Positions 53,005-64,000 of a DNA stretch of 64,000 nucleotides are shown here, piece by piece. The notes below the pieces were generated by a model. That model did no database searches, was not told where the DNA came from, and saw only the letters and a list, made by a program, of their open reading frames with translations. The position numbers were made by a program, and so were the translations under genes. The DNA lies in assembly GCF_025370935.1 (NCBI RefSeq), contig NC_133490.1, forward strand, positions 12,506,357 through 12,570,356, given 5' to 3'. This DNA comes from Choristoneura fumiferana. Lineage: Eukaryota > Arthropoda > Insecta > Lepidoptera > Tortricidae. Every line of letters starts with the position of its first letter. Within the stretch, counting starts at the first letter, position 1.

Positions 53005-53256
53005 GTGTGTTGGATATCCTTGCTGCAGCATCAGCTCATCGTGTTGCCACCATTGCATTGTATGTAGAATCAAATACTGATCAAAAGGAATCAAACACGA
53101 CATATTATCTGCTTTTATATTTTCAAGAGTATACTGGTGTGCTGGATATCCTGGCTGCAGCATCAGCTCGTCGTGTTGCCACCACTGCCAATTCAGATCC
53201 TACATACAATTATGTAGAATAAAATACTGATCAAAAGGAATCAAACAGTGGACATA
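53005..53256. repeat. Tandem duplication, unit about 130 bp
   Basis: GCTGCAGCATCAGCTCATCG at 53,022 and GCTGCAGCATCAGCTCGTCG at 53,154 begin two similar units, each followed by TGTTGCCACCA(T/C)TGC, TATGTAGAAT and ACTGATCAAAAGGAATCAAA. The second unit has about 12 bp of extra sequence. The 71-codon frame across both is a product of the repeat. Confidence 0.8.
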
Positions 53257-53257
53257 T

Positions 53258-53405
53258 TGAATGCGGTTTTTTTTTAATTGAAAGCAGGTTTTCTAGCGAT
53301 GGTTGTTAGACATGTTTTATCAAAATCGGTTCAGCCATTTTTGAGATATTGAACTTTGTAGTGAAAAAGTCGGGGGTTTTCCATCTTTTTGTGGGTAAGG
53401 TTATT
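53258..53405 (+). repeat. CCCCCGACG repeat (family H), 3' half
   Basis: GAATGCGGTTTTTTTTTAAT, AGCGATGGTTGTTAGACATG, AAAGTCGGGGGTTTTCC and GGTTATT end. It abuts the tandem duplication. Confidence 0.75.
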
Positions 53406-53409
53406 AAAA

Positions 53410-55049
53410 GGTATATTTGTACTAACATCCTTGTAATATTGCATATTTTTTTTTATAAGTAATAACAATTTAATTAACTTTCTTTTGTGTTGCAAATCAA
53501 CTGTTGTGCGAACAGGAGAGGGAGAGCGCTTGAGTACGTGAACAGAGTTAGCAAGGAATGAATAACGTATGCATGAGCGGTTTGTGATTGGATGATAGAT
53601 GTACGCCGTGATATGTGTGATGATTTAGCGAATGTATTCAGTGATGAGAGAAATTTAGGTTAGAAGCCATATAAGGTAAACGTACCAGTGCTCGTCGCTG
53701 TCCCAGTAGTTGGCATCTTGAATCTTATGTCATTAGCAATAGAGATAACAGCAGGGTGTCGTCTATTGGGCATTCGCGTGTCGGGCACTAGGAGTCGGAT
53801 GTTTATCTTAATGCTGATATTTTTGTCTGCTTGTGTGTGTCAAAATTATGTGAATAAATCTCTCTCTATCTCTTGTACCCGACTGTTCTCTCTTTCTTTC
53901 AAAAGGGCCATAGACCCAAAGGGTCATTATTCAAGCGTTTCAACTGTCTAATTTTTGTGGACACTTTTCTGTAAAAATGGCCCAAGATTCTGATACAGTT
54001 TTTTAGTTATCCGGTAGAAATACTGAAACTCTAACAAATAATGGAAAACGACATCAAAATCAACAGCCAATTCGTAGAAAATGTGACCAGAAAAATAAGG
54101 AGGTTGAACCGCAAAGTTCTTTAAAAAAGAAAACATGAGGAGGAATGATAATGAGAGAGTTACAACACAGAAAGTTTGAGCCCCTTTGCAACCAGATCAT
54201 GCAGCCTTTATTTTGTGTACCAATTTACGGGGAAACAAGCTCACTTCGCCAATTCCCACCGAGAATATGGCCAGGAAAAGGACCGCAAAGCCTTCTAATT
54301 CCCTCTCAATTTCACGGTGCTCGCTCGTAAATAACTAATCAGACGGCAACTAGGACTTAATCGCTCTCACTTGTATCACAACACCTTTTATTCGGGCAGG
54401 CCTAATTAACCCGGCCAGAATACAATGCCACCTAAAATAATATCGGTTAATTGCGACAAAGTTCCAGAACGCTCCGGGGCCGTTTTATTGTACAACCTCG
54501 TCGAATTAAGCGGCGTTTAAGAGGGTTTCAATAAAAAGGGGCCCAATTAGCAGGGCTATTAAAGAGGTCAAAGAGACTGGTCGCGGTCCTGTGCACCTAC
54601 CCGCAGTTTAATTTTGTTGCGCAGTTAATTGGAAGGAACTGTTTGTTTTGTTCATTGATGATATTAGGAGGTGACGGTAGTTTGGAATTTGTTCCTGCTT
54701 ATAACAGTAAAATTGCGGGTAGTAATTTCACTTACTTCCGGTTGGCGGGTTGGGAGTACTTAGTTAAAATTCAATATGGCTGAAAGGATGGACTCTATTA
54801 CTATGTATCTTTTATTTACCTTCATTACGGGGAATCAATGTATCTTTTATTTACCTTCATTAACGGGGAAGGTTTTTCTATATAATCAAATCTTAGAAGT
54901 CAAATTTGACCCACTTTAAGTGGTCAGGTTGACGTTAAGTGTTATGGCAATCGAAATTATGACAATAGTTTTTATGTGTTTAAAGAAAACCAATTAAATT
55001 TTCACGGTAGCAATTGTAGGTTAGGTAGCAACGGTGTGTTAATGTCAGT
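53410..55049. other. No recognised feature
   Basis: 53,500-53,900 has LTR-like texture (TGTTGTGCGAACAGGAGAGG start, AATAAA near 53,850) but no partner copy. The frame 53,688-53,951 has hydrophobic stretches but no known domain. The rest is single-copy-looking. Confidence 0.4.
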
Positions 55050-55205
55050 ATTCAGCAGTCCACTGCTGGACGGCCTCTTCCATGGCGCGCCACAACACTC
55101 TGTCTTCAGCCCCTTGCATCCATCCGCCGCCAACGACCCTCTTAAGGTCGTCCGTCCACCGTGCCTCAGGACGCCCTATACTACGTTTTCCCATCCGTGG
55201 TCTCC
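55050..55205 (-). mobile_element. RTE LINE 3' end (second subfamily)
   Basis: Minus strand encodes TDDLKRVVGGGW and VLWRAMEEAVQQWTA and ends GTCCAGCAGTGGACTGCTGA. Closest to the interrupted copy at 21,860 (both have GTTGTGGCGCGCCATGGAAG). Confidence 0.85.
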
Positions 55206-55269
55206 ATTAGAGGACTCGTCTGCTCCACCATTCATCGGTCCTGCGACAGGTGTGGCCAGCCCAACGCTA

Positions 55270-55735
55270 CTTCAGCAAAAAAATTATCTCAGTAAGTACA
55301 CTAGTCAAAAGAAAATAAGGGCCATTTACTTTCACCGGTAAAATGAAATTAAAAATACTAAAAAAAGTATTTGTATTGTTTTATATAGTATTAATTAAAC
55401 CATTTTTAGACAAATAATTTATAGAATTAAAATTATTAATATTTATTTTCTTTTGAGTAGTATACTCGTATATTTGCATTAGTAAATGTGCTTCAACTTT
55501 GTCGTATTTGTAACATTATATGTATGTTTGTATACCTCTCTAGCATTGTTAACTAGGCCATTACGCTGTCGGCTCATCATCCCCCGCCAATCATCATTAG
55601 GTGCATAATGTACAGTCAGACACGCCTCCCGTCACCGTTAATATGCGACACACTGCCTCGATGATTCAATTAAATGATTCCAATGTTAGTGATTAAATTT
55701 ATTAAAGGGTGTCGGTCAACTACAATCAACGACTT
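55270..55735. other. No recognised feature
   Basis: AT-rich; nothing supported. Confidence 0.5.
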
Positions 55736-55742
55736 AGTTATG

Positions 55743-55850
55743 TTCATCATCATCCAACTTTATACCTCCCACTGCTGGAAATAGGCCTCACATAGTAGGG
55801 CTTAGGCCTTAGTTCCCACGAGGGCCCAGACCGGATTCGGTAATGTTGGT
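55743..55850 (-). mobile_element. SINE family A 3' part, old
   Basis: CATCATCATCCAACTTTATA, CCTCCCACTGCTGGAAATAG and TTCCCACGAGGGCCCAGACC keep the order of the SINE terminus; the head side is lost. Confidence 0.75.
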
Positions 55851-55854
55851 CACA

Positions 55855-57916
55855 TTTATATAGTATTACGAGTACCTAGTACTTCTGTCCAAAGTGCTTT
55901 TCCGTTACCTCTATTTTGCTAACAATTCCACGACACATTATAGGTTGAAGTGAATGATTAGTGCCACATTAAATAGGAAGCTATAATACCGATGTAGTTG
56001 AATTAGAAATACCGTAATTGCTAAAAGTACAGCATATATATGTATGATTAATCATGATGTATATATAAAAATCCTAAGTACTTCTGTTCCAAAGTGCATT
56101 TTCCGTTACAACATAATATTTGCTAACAATTCTTAATTATAGGTTATAGTAATAGTATAAAATAAATACATAGATAAATAAATACCTGATTGCAAAAAAG
56201 GAGAATGAATGAAATTGAATGAATGAATGAATAAAATTTATTTCGAAACAACAACAACAACAAAAAAGTACAAATTTTTAAAATCTAAGTGTAAGTATTG
56301 TGGCAGTTAGAAGTTTAAAAAAAAGAGTCCACTCAACATGAGTCAGGGCAGGGGGCCACGACGCTGATTTTCAATGGGTCAAATTAATGAGTGAATGTCA
56401 AAATCCCGGTGTCATTACATGGCATGTTGTGCGTGACCTCAATTGTGGTGGCAATACCTATATTTCAATTGACATTAAACCCCCTGGGTCATGTGCGTTT
56501 AAGCACCCTGGTGCTTAAAGGTTATTAGTTGGCAAATCAGCGCAAAGTAGCAGTTAACTAGATTCAAAACGTCAATCGTATTATTTAGAGTGCCAGATTC
56601 ACAGCAGTCAACTATAACTAAGACAAGTCTCTCTGAACTTATTATGAAACTAATATGTGAATATTCGTTAGTGATTTCCATTTGCTGTTCCATTATAGAA
56701 ATTGGCGAGATCACTAACTTACATTGTACACAAGATAGATGATTATATCAAAAACAGAAAACTTTGCTTCACTGTCTTAGCAATGTTACCCCCAACGCTA
56801 AACCCTCTTTGCCATTGACTGAAGAACCTTTGGACGATAAACCTAAACAAACTTAAAACACACAAAACTGCGCAGTTTAAGACAAAACTTACAATCTTGC
56901 TAAAGACGTCTATATTCCCAGAAATATACCCAGAGCGAAGACAAATATAATTACGGGAACTATTGCATCATATATTTGTAGAAGGGGAGGGTTCATGAAC
57001 TCGAGAAGCTGTATTGTTTCGTTTGCAAGTTCTTTAAGAAAGCTGAGATACCCCTTTAGGAGCCGCTGCTGTCTCCACGCTTAGGCAGCTTTTAGGAGTG
57101 AGCGGTGAAACTAGAGAAAACTGGGTATTAGTTAATTTTTCAGAAGACTGTAGTGATTTGCTTTAATTCTTTTACAGGACTTTTCAAGCCTTATAATTAG
57201 TTACTATTCTAATTTTTTTAGAGATGTATCTAACAGGGCTGGTATTGGTTATTTACAGTTCCTTAACGAAAATTTTATTACACTTCGATAGCTCTTATCC
57301 GTTTTTTTTTTTCATTATTGTCGTGCTCCACAAGAGTAAATTAATAGTCATCTTCAATATTCAATGGGTATTTTACTACCATGTTCAAAATTTCTTAGCC
57401 TCATCGGCTATTGGTTAATCGAATTTCAATCTTCAAACTATTTTTTACGTTAGTCCGCTGCAAACAAGACGTGTCCTCAGTAGCGACTCGTAATAATTGT
57501 CGGCTCCCAACACTCGCAAATTTATTACTTGTATTCTCGGAATATCTCTACCCTTCTGACTACGCTAATAAAGTCGATTCTCAAAGGCAACTTTGGTAGC
57601 AACTATAACTGGCTTTCCTTTTATGCTTCGCTTTGGTTTTTGAAATTTATAACTATCACTGTTGGAACGATTGCAGTATTTCGACTAAGTTACATGTTTT
57701 CTTAATAACATGTCTTCCGTTAGGCATTTTTTTTTGTATTTTCATAATAAACATGTCAGGCAGTGACACACCTACAGTCTAAGGAATATCTTTTAATAAA
57801 AATATAATTTCGCTTGATAGCGATTATAGCTATAATTACCACTATGTATGTCAAATATTTGAAAATCTTTTTTGAACAATATGGCCTACCAATTGTGAAT
57901 TCAACTTGCACCCTTT
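55855..57916. other. No recognised gene
   Basis: ACTTCTGTCCAAAGTGC-TTTTCCGTTAC occurs at 55,880-55,910 and again at 56,080-56,108, a diverged direct repeat. AATGAATGAATGAATAAA at 56,215 is simple sequence. No supported coding region. Confidence 0.5.
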
Positions 57917-58082
57917 GAGTATTCCGTATTCTATCGCGCAAAGAAAGTCCATGCATATCTCTCTCCATAACTTGTTGCGTGACTCTGAAACTCTCGAAGA
58001 AGCCAACAGTTAAGAACCAGGTCTTAGAGCCATAAGTTATCATTGACAACGCACACTGATTAAAGACTTTAATCTTCAGTAG
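57917..58082 (-). pseudogene. RTE LINE ORF fragment
   Basis: Minus strand encodes MITYGSKTWFL, then VTQQVMERDMHGLSLRDRIR, the C-terminal region just after the RT palm (compare MTYGS and SLRDRIR of the copy at 17.35 kb). The frame is open over about 50 codons but has neither RT core nor 3' tail. Confidence 0.8.
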
Positions 58083-58382
58083 ATTAAGTAGTACTTAGCA
58101 CCAAAAACTGGCACTCTACAGCAAAACTCACAAATTTTGAAGCCAAACAATGGCTCTGCTAGACAATCACACTTTGTTTCCAAACACAACATACAGAGCA
58201 CTTAGGACTGCTGTAGCCAAATTTTATGTTGAAATTCGGGACATAACGTAAATTATTGAGTAATGTGTATAGAATAAATAAGGTAAATTTTATTCAATTT
58301 GTAGCATGCAATACACAAAAAATATTGAATAACAATGAAATTATGTAAATTATATTTCTGTATTACAATCACCGTTACTTAA

Positions 58383-58450
58383 ATTTAACAGGTCCATGGG
58401 GAAGGCCTATGTGTAGCAGTGGACGTCCTACGGCTCATAATAATGATGAT
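58383..58450 (+). mobile_element. RTE LINE 3'-terminal fragment
   Basis: GGGGAAGGCCTATGTGTAGC, AGTGGACGTCCTACGGCTCA and a degraded (GAT)n tail. Confidence 0.75.
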
Positions 58451-58576
58451 TGATGTGGTGATAATAATGATGAAACTGGCAAAAAAATATTTTTCCCCAA
58501 AAACCCTTATTATTTTCCTCTCTCGCGGCATAAGGAAAAATTTAAGAAACAACCTTTAATAATGGAGCGGCTCTTG

Positions 58577-58985
58577 GGCACTTGTCTCACCGCCAGCGAG
58601 GAAACGATTGGCTATCGACTATTTTCTCGCTCAAGAAACGAACAAAAGATAATTATAAGATCCTGTGTGAGTAGGTAAAAGAGACACATATATTAATAGT
58701 TGATCGCTGGCTGTTCACACTGTCGGCGAGAACTCGCTCTTACATCTTTTGTCGCAGTGACAAGAGCTATAAAACTCGCTGTGCTATAGATACTCGCTCA
58801 GCGATGTCAGCTTGGCGGCCGCCCCGCACGAGCGAGTCGAGTGGAGCGAGTAATCGCCCGTCGCACGCGAACACTCACTTACAGCCGAGCGACAAAACTA
58901 CACTCGCTTCTCGCTGCTCGCCCACTCGTTTCTAGTTACTCGCTCTACTCGCTTCTCGCTCATCGTCGGCGGTGGGACAAGTGCC
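58577..58985 (+). mobile_element. Harbinger-like MITE (family K), 409 bp
   Basis: TIRs GGCACTTGTCTCACCGCC and GGCGGTGGGACAAGTGCC; flanked by TTG on both sides. Aligns along its full length with the reverse complement of 38,846-39,247. The plus-strand frame that starts inside it (MERVIARRTRTL) is also present in the other copy and is repeat-derived. Confidence 0.82.
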
Positions 58986-58999
58986 TTGAAGAGGAAGAA

Positions 59000-59955
59000 A
59001 ATATCAAGTGTCGAAAAGATTATAGTTTCACATATAATAGATACATATTACATAGACGGACATAATAGGAAAAACTCTTTCATTACACTCTCTCTACTCT
59101 CTTTGGATATTTTTAAATTTTAATAATTTGTACGGTGAATTCTAATAAATACTTTGCCTAAAACAAATGAGCATATTGGTTCTTAATCGTATACCTACAC
59201 ACAAGTGTTTTTCCATCATCATTACTACTCTTTTTAGTCTCATTGAAAAGTTTATTTTATTCTTATGACTTACATACATAATGTCATTGAGTTTAATGCT
59301 TTGGAAAATCAAGAAAATCAGGACGTCCCAAACCTATTGTGATGCTTGGTGTCTCTACTTAAGAGCAAAGTTTGGTGTGTTATTGTTTGCGAGAGCGGCC
59401 TGGAGGGCAAGGTCTGAAGGTTGGGTGCTAATTGCAAGGTGGCTTCGCGTTTGGGAAATTGGTGCCATGAAACTCCCTTAATTGTTGTGTCTTAATATGT
59501 AGCGAGATTTACTAAATGAATGAGAGATTCAGAACAAACCATTAACAGTTTGAAGATGGGGGAATTTTGAAGCCTCTGCTTTTTAGGTTAAGCAGGAAGC
59601 TGAAATGCCTTGAGCTACAAATAGCGCAACTTAGCTGTAGGACTGGGTTTGCTGAGATTTGCAAAATTTCTTTTATAAACGGTGAAATAGAATGAACTAA
59701 GAAAACACTAATAATGCAGATTCATGTTAAAAATGCAGATTTAATTAAAAGACAGAATTAGCAAACGGAAGAAAGTTGACTGAACCAAGAAGGCATTTAA
59801 AACTGATAATGAAAAGCACAGAACAAATAATAAGGATAATATAAATGTTGTTATTGTGGAAGTAAATAGGTACAATCTCCTTCCAAAATCGATGTCACAC
59901 GTTTTAGCATCTCTTGATGTCAGTGAGAACACGTTATTTTATTTTTCATAATTTT
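59000..59955. other. No recognised feature
   Basis: Short frames only, no domains or recurring repeats. Confidence 0.5.
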
Positions 59956-60232
59956 TACAAGCTTTTATTTAACTGCCCTGTTCGTTTATTTATTTGGGTC
60001 AAATCTTGCAAGTTATTTGACCCACTTTCAGTAGTCCGATCGACTTGAAATTTGGTAAACTTATGTAAATCTGATGACAAAACAATCATTTGATAGTGAC
60101 ATGGTAGTCCAGCCAGGATTGTCTCCACAGGACGGAACTCTTCAACGGTTAATGGTAATTTGATATTCAAATGTAATTTGGGTGACAACACAAGTACAGT
60201 CAACAAATTACAGTCAGAAAAAAAAGCTTGTA
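59956..60232 (+). repeat. CAAGCTT-ended repeat (family F)
   Basis: TACAAGCTTTTATTTAACTG to AAAAAAGCTTGTA, with CCAGGATTGTCTCCACAGGA and CTCTTCAACGGTTAATGG in family order. Confidence 0.75.
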
Positions 60233-60239
60233 TTAAAAA

Positions 60240-61689
60240 TGACATTTTTACCAAACACTTACTGTAGATTATGGTTCGCACCTCAATAGAGTCCTTTATA
60301 AATCACCAACTCAACAATAATTCATTTTGTAAGCATTAGGATCTTCAAGATACTAATGTGGTATTTCCTGAAAGACCGGGAAGATAGCGACTAGAGGTAT
60401 ACATTGAATTATGTGAAACATTTGGAATACAAACGCTAATCCCGTTTCCAGCACAAAGCGGCTCGAGCGCATTCATTAACAGAACTGTTATGCGCTGCGA
60501 ACATGGAGTACGTACACAAAGCTACAATTAGCTTGACTGCCGATGCTTCGGGTGACATTACACCTGCATTGTCGAGTTTCGTACTAGATAGAACTGTTCT
60601 TAATAATATATAAGTTAATCTCTCTACTCCAATAATCATGCTTGATAAACTTTTATTTTCTTTAAAAATTTGTTCATTTTTAAAGAATATAAAAGTTTAT
60701 CACGAATAATTTAATGAAGTAGACACATTAACTTATGTATTAATAAGAGTTCTATTGGACCACATTCTTAATATTCATTCAATTTTTATTAAATAATCGA
60801 GAAAAACTATCAAAAATGCAACGTTGCCAGCTCAGCAGGTATAAACGCTCAGAAGTGGCTATTGGATCAATAATTAATGTGATAAGATATCGGAGTCAGC
60901 AATGTGACTGAAACGTCGAGGTAATTTTTATCAAAATTTAAACAATCAGATTTTCTGATTCGATGGATGAAAGTGGTGTTTATACAATACAAATATTCTT
61001 TATTGATCACCAAAAGCAATGCCTATGCCTAATGTATATTTGCCTACATTAATTGAATTTCACAGTGAATTGGCTTACAGCCGTAATACTGTGTAAAGTT
61101 TGTTTTTACTTAATAAACACGTAAATACCTAAATCTGATGGGAAATGATCACCACCGACCATTAGACTACTAAACTTGTTTGTCCTTCTTTTCTTACAAG
61201 TTTTTTTTAAGGCACTGAGGTTCGTGATTTTTTAAATTATTTTAAGACTAGAATGAGAAATGTAAGCCTCTTAATTAGAAAAATCAACAACGATTAAACC
61301 TATGAGCTATTTTTCATCTAAAACTATTTTTATTTTTATTTTGGAATTTCAATTCAACACACTTTGCTAAAGGTTAAAATATACTGCAGAGTGAATAATG
61401 GCGTCAGTTGTAACAAAATGTCGGACGTTGCGGTCGCCGAATGCACGTAATGCGCTAACTCGACAAATTCCGAAATGGTGCATTTTGGGGCATTGAAGCC
61501 TTTTACAGCGAAATGTAGTTACTAACTTTTACTAAGCAGTGGACGGAGTTATTCTACCCAAATTGAAAATAGGACGTTATATTTAAAACTTAGACAAAAC
61601 TGAAATAAGTACACTCGTAGCTTATTCTATGGTATAGTCGTCCAGGTAAGTATTTTCGACAGTTTCTACGTCAGAAAAGCGGATATGGG
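60240..61689. other. Unassigned
   Basis: 60,645-60,695 contains an imperfect inverted repeat (GATAAACTTTTATTTTCTTT and AATATAAAAGTTTATC). GTGACTGAAACGTCGAGG at 60,912 is faintly like 45,215 in reverse. No gene. Confidence 0.4.
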
Positions 61690-61855
61690 TGTAAGCCGCC
61701 ACGCTACCAGATATTGATGGTGAATATGACGAACTCTGGTTGCGTTCGAAACAAGTCAGTGAAGTGTTTGTGGTGTTAGTTGGATTTGTACTTGTTCTTA
61801 TAGTGAGGAGGCGGAGGAGCCGAATGAACATTTATTGCATAGACGTAGCTTAACA
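61690..61855 (-). repeat. Dispersed repeat (family J), copy 3, diverged
   Basis: Minus strand: GGCTCCTCCGCCTCCTCACT, ATAAGAACAAGTACAAATCC, TTGTTTCGAACGCAACCAGA parallel 19,548-19,640. The 69-codon minus frame across it is repeat-derived. Confidence 0.55.
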
Positions 61856-61859
61856 GTTC

Positions 61860-62958
61860 ATTGACATGGACCTCCGCAAAGTAACGCCTGATCCAAAAAA
61901 TACTTTGTACATGTGACAATAATATTTCAGCCAAAAAAAAACTCAGTGGTAAAGCTAGTAATAATCACATTTGTAAAGAAACTTTTTGCCCTCCCTAATC
62001 TACTTTAACTATTAAAAGAAGTATACTTACTTACTGAGAAAAACTTCGCTAAAGTCACAAGTAATCGATACTTCGTAAAGTTTCCGCAACTCCGCGTTAA
62101 GTTTATACACAGTGCGATGAACACCAAACACTTCCAATTTCATTACACCAATTCGCACCAACATAACATATATCACGGACTGAAAACATTTCCATAAAAT
62201 AATCCAGTTGAACCTTGTTACCGCACGTTCGTTACTCTAGAGCGAGTCTCGCGACACTCACGACACTCGCGACACTCGTGACAGTGCTAGGGCTGTCTCG
62301 TCCAACCCAATTTGAGGACAAGTTGAAGTCGGTTTCGGGTTAAAGTCTTTTGAAAAGAAATCTTCAGATGTGAAGTCTTTTAAAATATTTTTAGTAGTCA
62401 GTGTAGTACGAAGCATTTTGTATGACTTCCTCTGAAATTATAAAAGCATAGCCTCAACCTGTGGATTCGCTCATTTAAACCATTAGGGTCAGGCGGGTGA
62501 ATAAATTTTGGGGTATCACTAAATTTTTGTGGTCACAATCAATTTTCGCATTTATTATTAATACAAAAAAAAATGACAATACCTAGTAAAAATGCTGTAG
62601 TTACTTTGAAGTAGCTACGATAGCAAATGTTATTTAACAAAAGTCCAAACTTCAACTTTTAACAGGACAAGGGTAATTTAAGTGTGCCCCAAGGTCCTTT
62701 TTCTTTGAACTTGGCTAGACATGTTACCGCGTTTCTAGGTAAAAAAGCTATGAGTATAATCGAGTTTCCAGAATAACTGAAGATCTTTAAAGCTCAGTTT
62801 AGACTTGCAATAAAATATCGTGCACGCTACTTTATATTATAAACCGCACTCGGAATCACAATTTTTGTCACCACTTCTTTCTGTCACACGGACGAGGATA
62901 GAAAAAGATGATGAATTCGATCGCGAGTGTCAGAGCGTTAAACAAGAACACAGGGACC
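61860..62958. other. Unassigned, with a short GACACTC repeat
   Basis: 62,246-62,284 repeats CGACACTC-like words four times. 62,790-62,835 is a decayed end of the hairpin MITE at 28,658. No gene. Confidence 0.45.
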
Positions 62959-63105
62959 ACGGTTAAGGACTTTAATTCGGGAGCCATCATGGAACGTTTT
63001 AAAGGAAAAATCATTACGATTTTCCTTGTTAATTAATGCGCTGTTACTATGACGTTTACTGTGAAATGGTTCCATGGTGGCTCATGACTATAAGTCCTTG
63101 ACCGT
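62959..63105. mobile_element. Hairpin repeat, 147 bp
   Basis: ACGGTTAAGGACTT and AAGTCCTTGACCGT pair, as do GAGCCATCATGGAAC and GTTCCATGGTGGCTC. Arms of about 45 bp around an AT-rich loop. Confidence 0.75.
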
Positions 63106-63254
63106 ACTACGAAGTGTAAAATTTGCCCTCTCCCACTGACGCTAATATGGTTTAATTCAAGAGTGAGAGGGAAACGGCTCGATAAGAACTTCGATTTTCA
63201 AATTTTGTAGTAGTTCCCTAGGCACAGAGCACGGTTATATCGAGATAGACCTTA

Positions 63255-63947
63255 ACAGCCTTATTCATAAAAAGTTAGAGCTTCCTTGAAGGCTCCTTGA
63301 AGGCCCGATGCTAAAAAACGTGATTCATAAACGTCTGTTAGCGCTAATCAGTCGATCAAGGCTCTGCTAAAGTTAGAGGACCGTAGACCCTCCTTTATCT
63401 CCCTGCTAAGTCACAAAATGGCCGCCACAAGTATGAACAGCTGACTTTGACAAGAGCAAAAAACCATACCGAAGATATTTATAGTGAAGGCAGGGCTACG
63501 CAAAGATTAAAAAAAAAAAAACTGGAAAATTTATTTTCAGGAATTTGTATTTAAAAATCTTCTAAATTAGCAACAATAAATTAACAATAAATATGAAAAA
63601 GAAAATAGGATGATTAACATAATTATGGCTTTTTACACAACATAAACATGCGGATCGGAAATGGCGGGAAAACAAACATCTCGCTTTTTATTTTTTTTCC
63701 TGCTAATTTGCTGTCACTGCTGTCAATTTTTTTTTTTTAATTATCGATTAGGCCATTTTTTGTCTTTGATTTGTCAAGGTGGCCAACATAACGCGTCTAA
63801 TCCGTCTATCAGCAGCTCAACAACTAGCAGACTGCTAGCAAGTGTTTATGAATCATACTTCTTGACAACCGTCTATTAAGCTTAATCAGTCTGCTAAGTA
63901 ACAGACCGATCAAACCTCGATTAAGGTTTTTTTATGAATAAGGCTGT
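63255..63947. mobile_element. TIR element with ACAGCCTTATTCATAAA ends, 693 bp
   Basis: ACAGCCTTATTCATAAAAA and TTTTTTATGAATAAGGCTGT are inverted ends. Inner words (TCTGTTAGCGCTAATCAGTC, CTTAATCAGTCTGCTAAGT) are loosely symmetric. The 72-codon frame at 63,661-63,879 has a Phe-rich, signal-like start but no known domain. Probably a non-autonomous DNA transposon. Confidence 0.75.
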
Positions 63948-64000
63948 AAGAGTTTACCTACCTTGCGTGTAAAAAGTTTTATCCACGGTCAAAGTTTTGT

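Noticed and set aside
53688..53951. Small membrane protein of 87 codons
   Set aside because: Hydrophobic stretches are present, but there is no domain, conservation or promoter evidence, and the surroundings look LTR-like.
58841..59065. Conserved protein MERVIARRTRTL... found at two loci
   Set aside because: Both frames lie inside copies of MITE family K; conservation follows from repeat identity.

Overview
This window looks like intergenic or intronic DNA from a moth or butterfly (Lepidoptera), dominated by transposable elements. The order is inferred from repeats: tRNA-derived SINEs ending in GATGATGAT, RTE-clade LINE 3' ends with the same tail, small Helitron-like elements ending in CTAG, a tRNA-Arg-like SINE, and many short fold-back DNA transposons. 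I found no intact host protein gene, no convincing functional tRNA or rRNA gene, and no CRISPR array. The two stretches that clearly encode recognisable protein are decayed reverse transcriptases: an RTE LINE at 17.35-18.43 kb with a FADD active site and several frameshifts, and a much older CR1/Jockey-like relic near 27.1 kb.

Layout. 0-2.5 kb: a composite tRNA-like/hairpin repeat, two SINE families and an RTE tail. 2.6-7.5 kb: two near-identical copies of about 2.4 kb on either side of a 100-N gap; the geometry fits two overlapping contig ends that were never merged. 7.3-11.7 kb: a full SINE, two copies of a CAAGCTT-ended repeat, and one copy of a 420-bp repeat that recurs inverted at 37.4-37.9 kb. 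12-16.5 kb: low-complexity DNA, a 495-bp TIR element and a long dispersed repeat. 17.3-23.5 kb: the RTE LINE, several RTE 3' ends (one split by another element) and a truncated SINE. 23.8-31 kb: a second composite tRNA-like copy, a Helitron-like element, SINEs, a long GA tract, the RT relic, and a Harbinger-like MITE. 32.5-36.7 kb: a cluster of six fold-back elements. 37.4-46 kb: more SINEs, RTE ends and MITEs, including a MITE inserted into an RTE end with a 3-bp target duplication, and the third composite copy inside a broken MITE. 47.6-55.3 kb: three SINEs, a GC-rich island, a 424-bp MITE, a tandem duplication and an RTE end. 55.7-62.9 kb: mostly unassigned AT-rich DNA with scattered repeats. 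63.0-63.95 kb: two more TIR elements.

How the parts interact: the RTE LINE and the main SINE share their 3' terminal sequence, which suggests that RTE reverse transcriptase mobilised the SINE. Target-site duplications support individual insertions, and nested insertions give relative ages at 22.0, 40.5, 41.8 and 44.5-45.6 kb. I see no undescribed gene system. The most useful observations are the probable false duplication, the SINE/LINE pairing, the composite tRNA-like repeat, and several non-autonomous families with well-defined ends.
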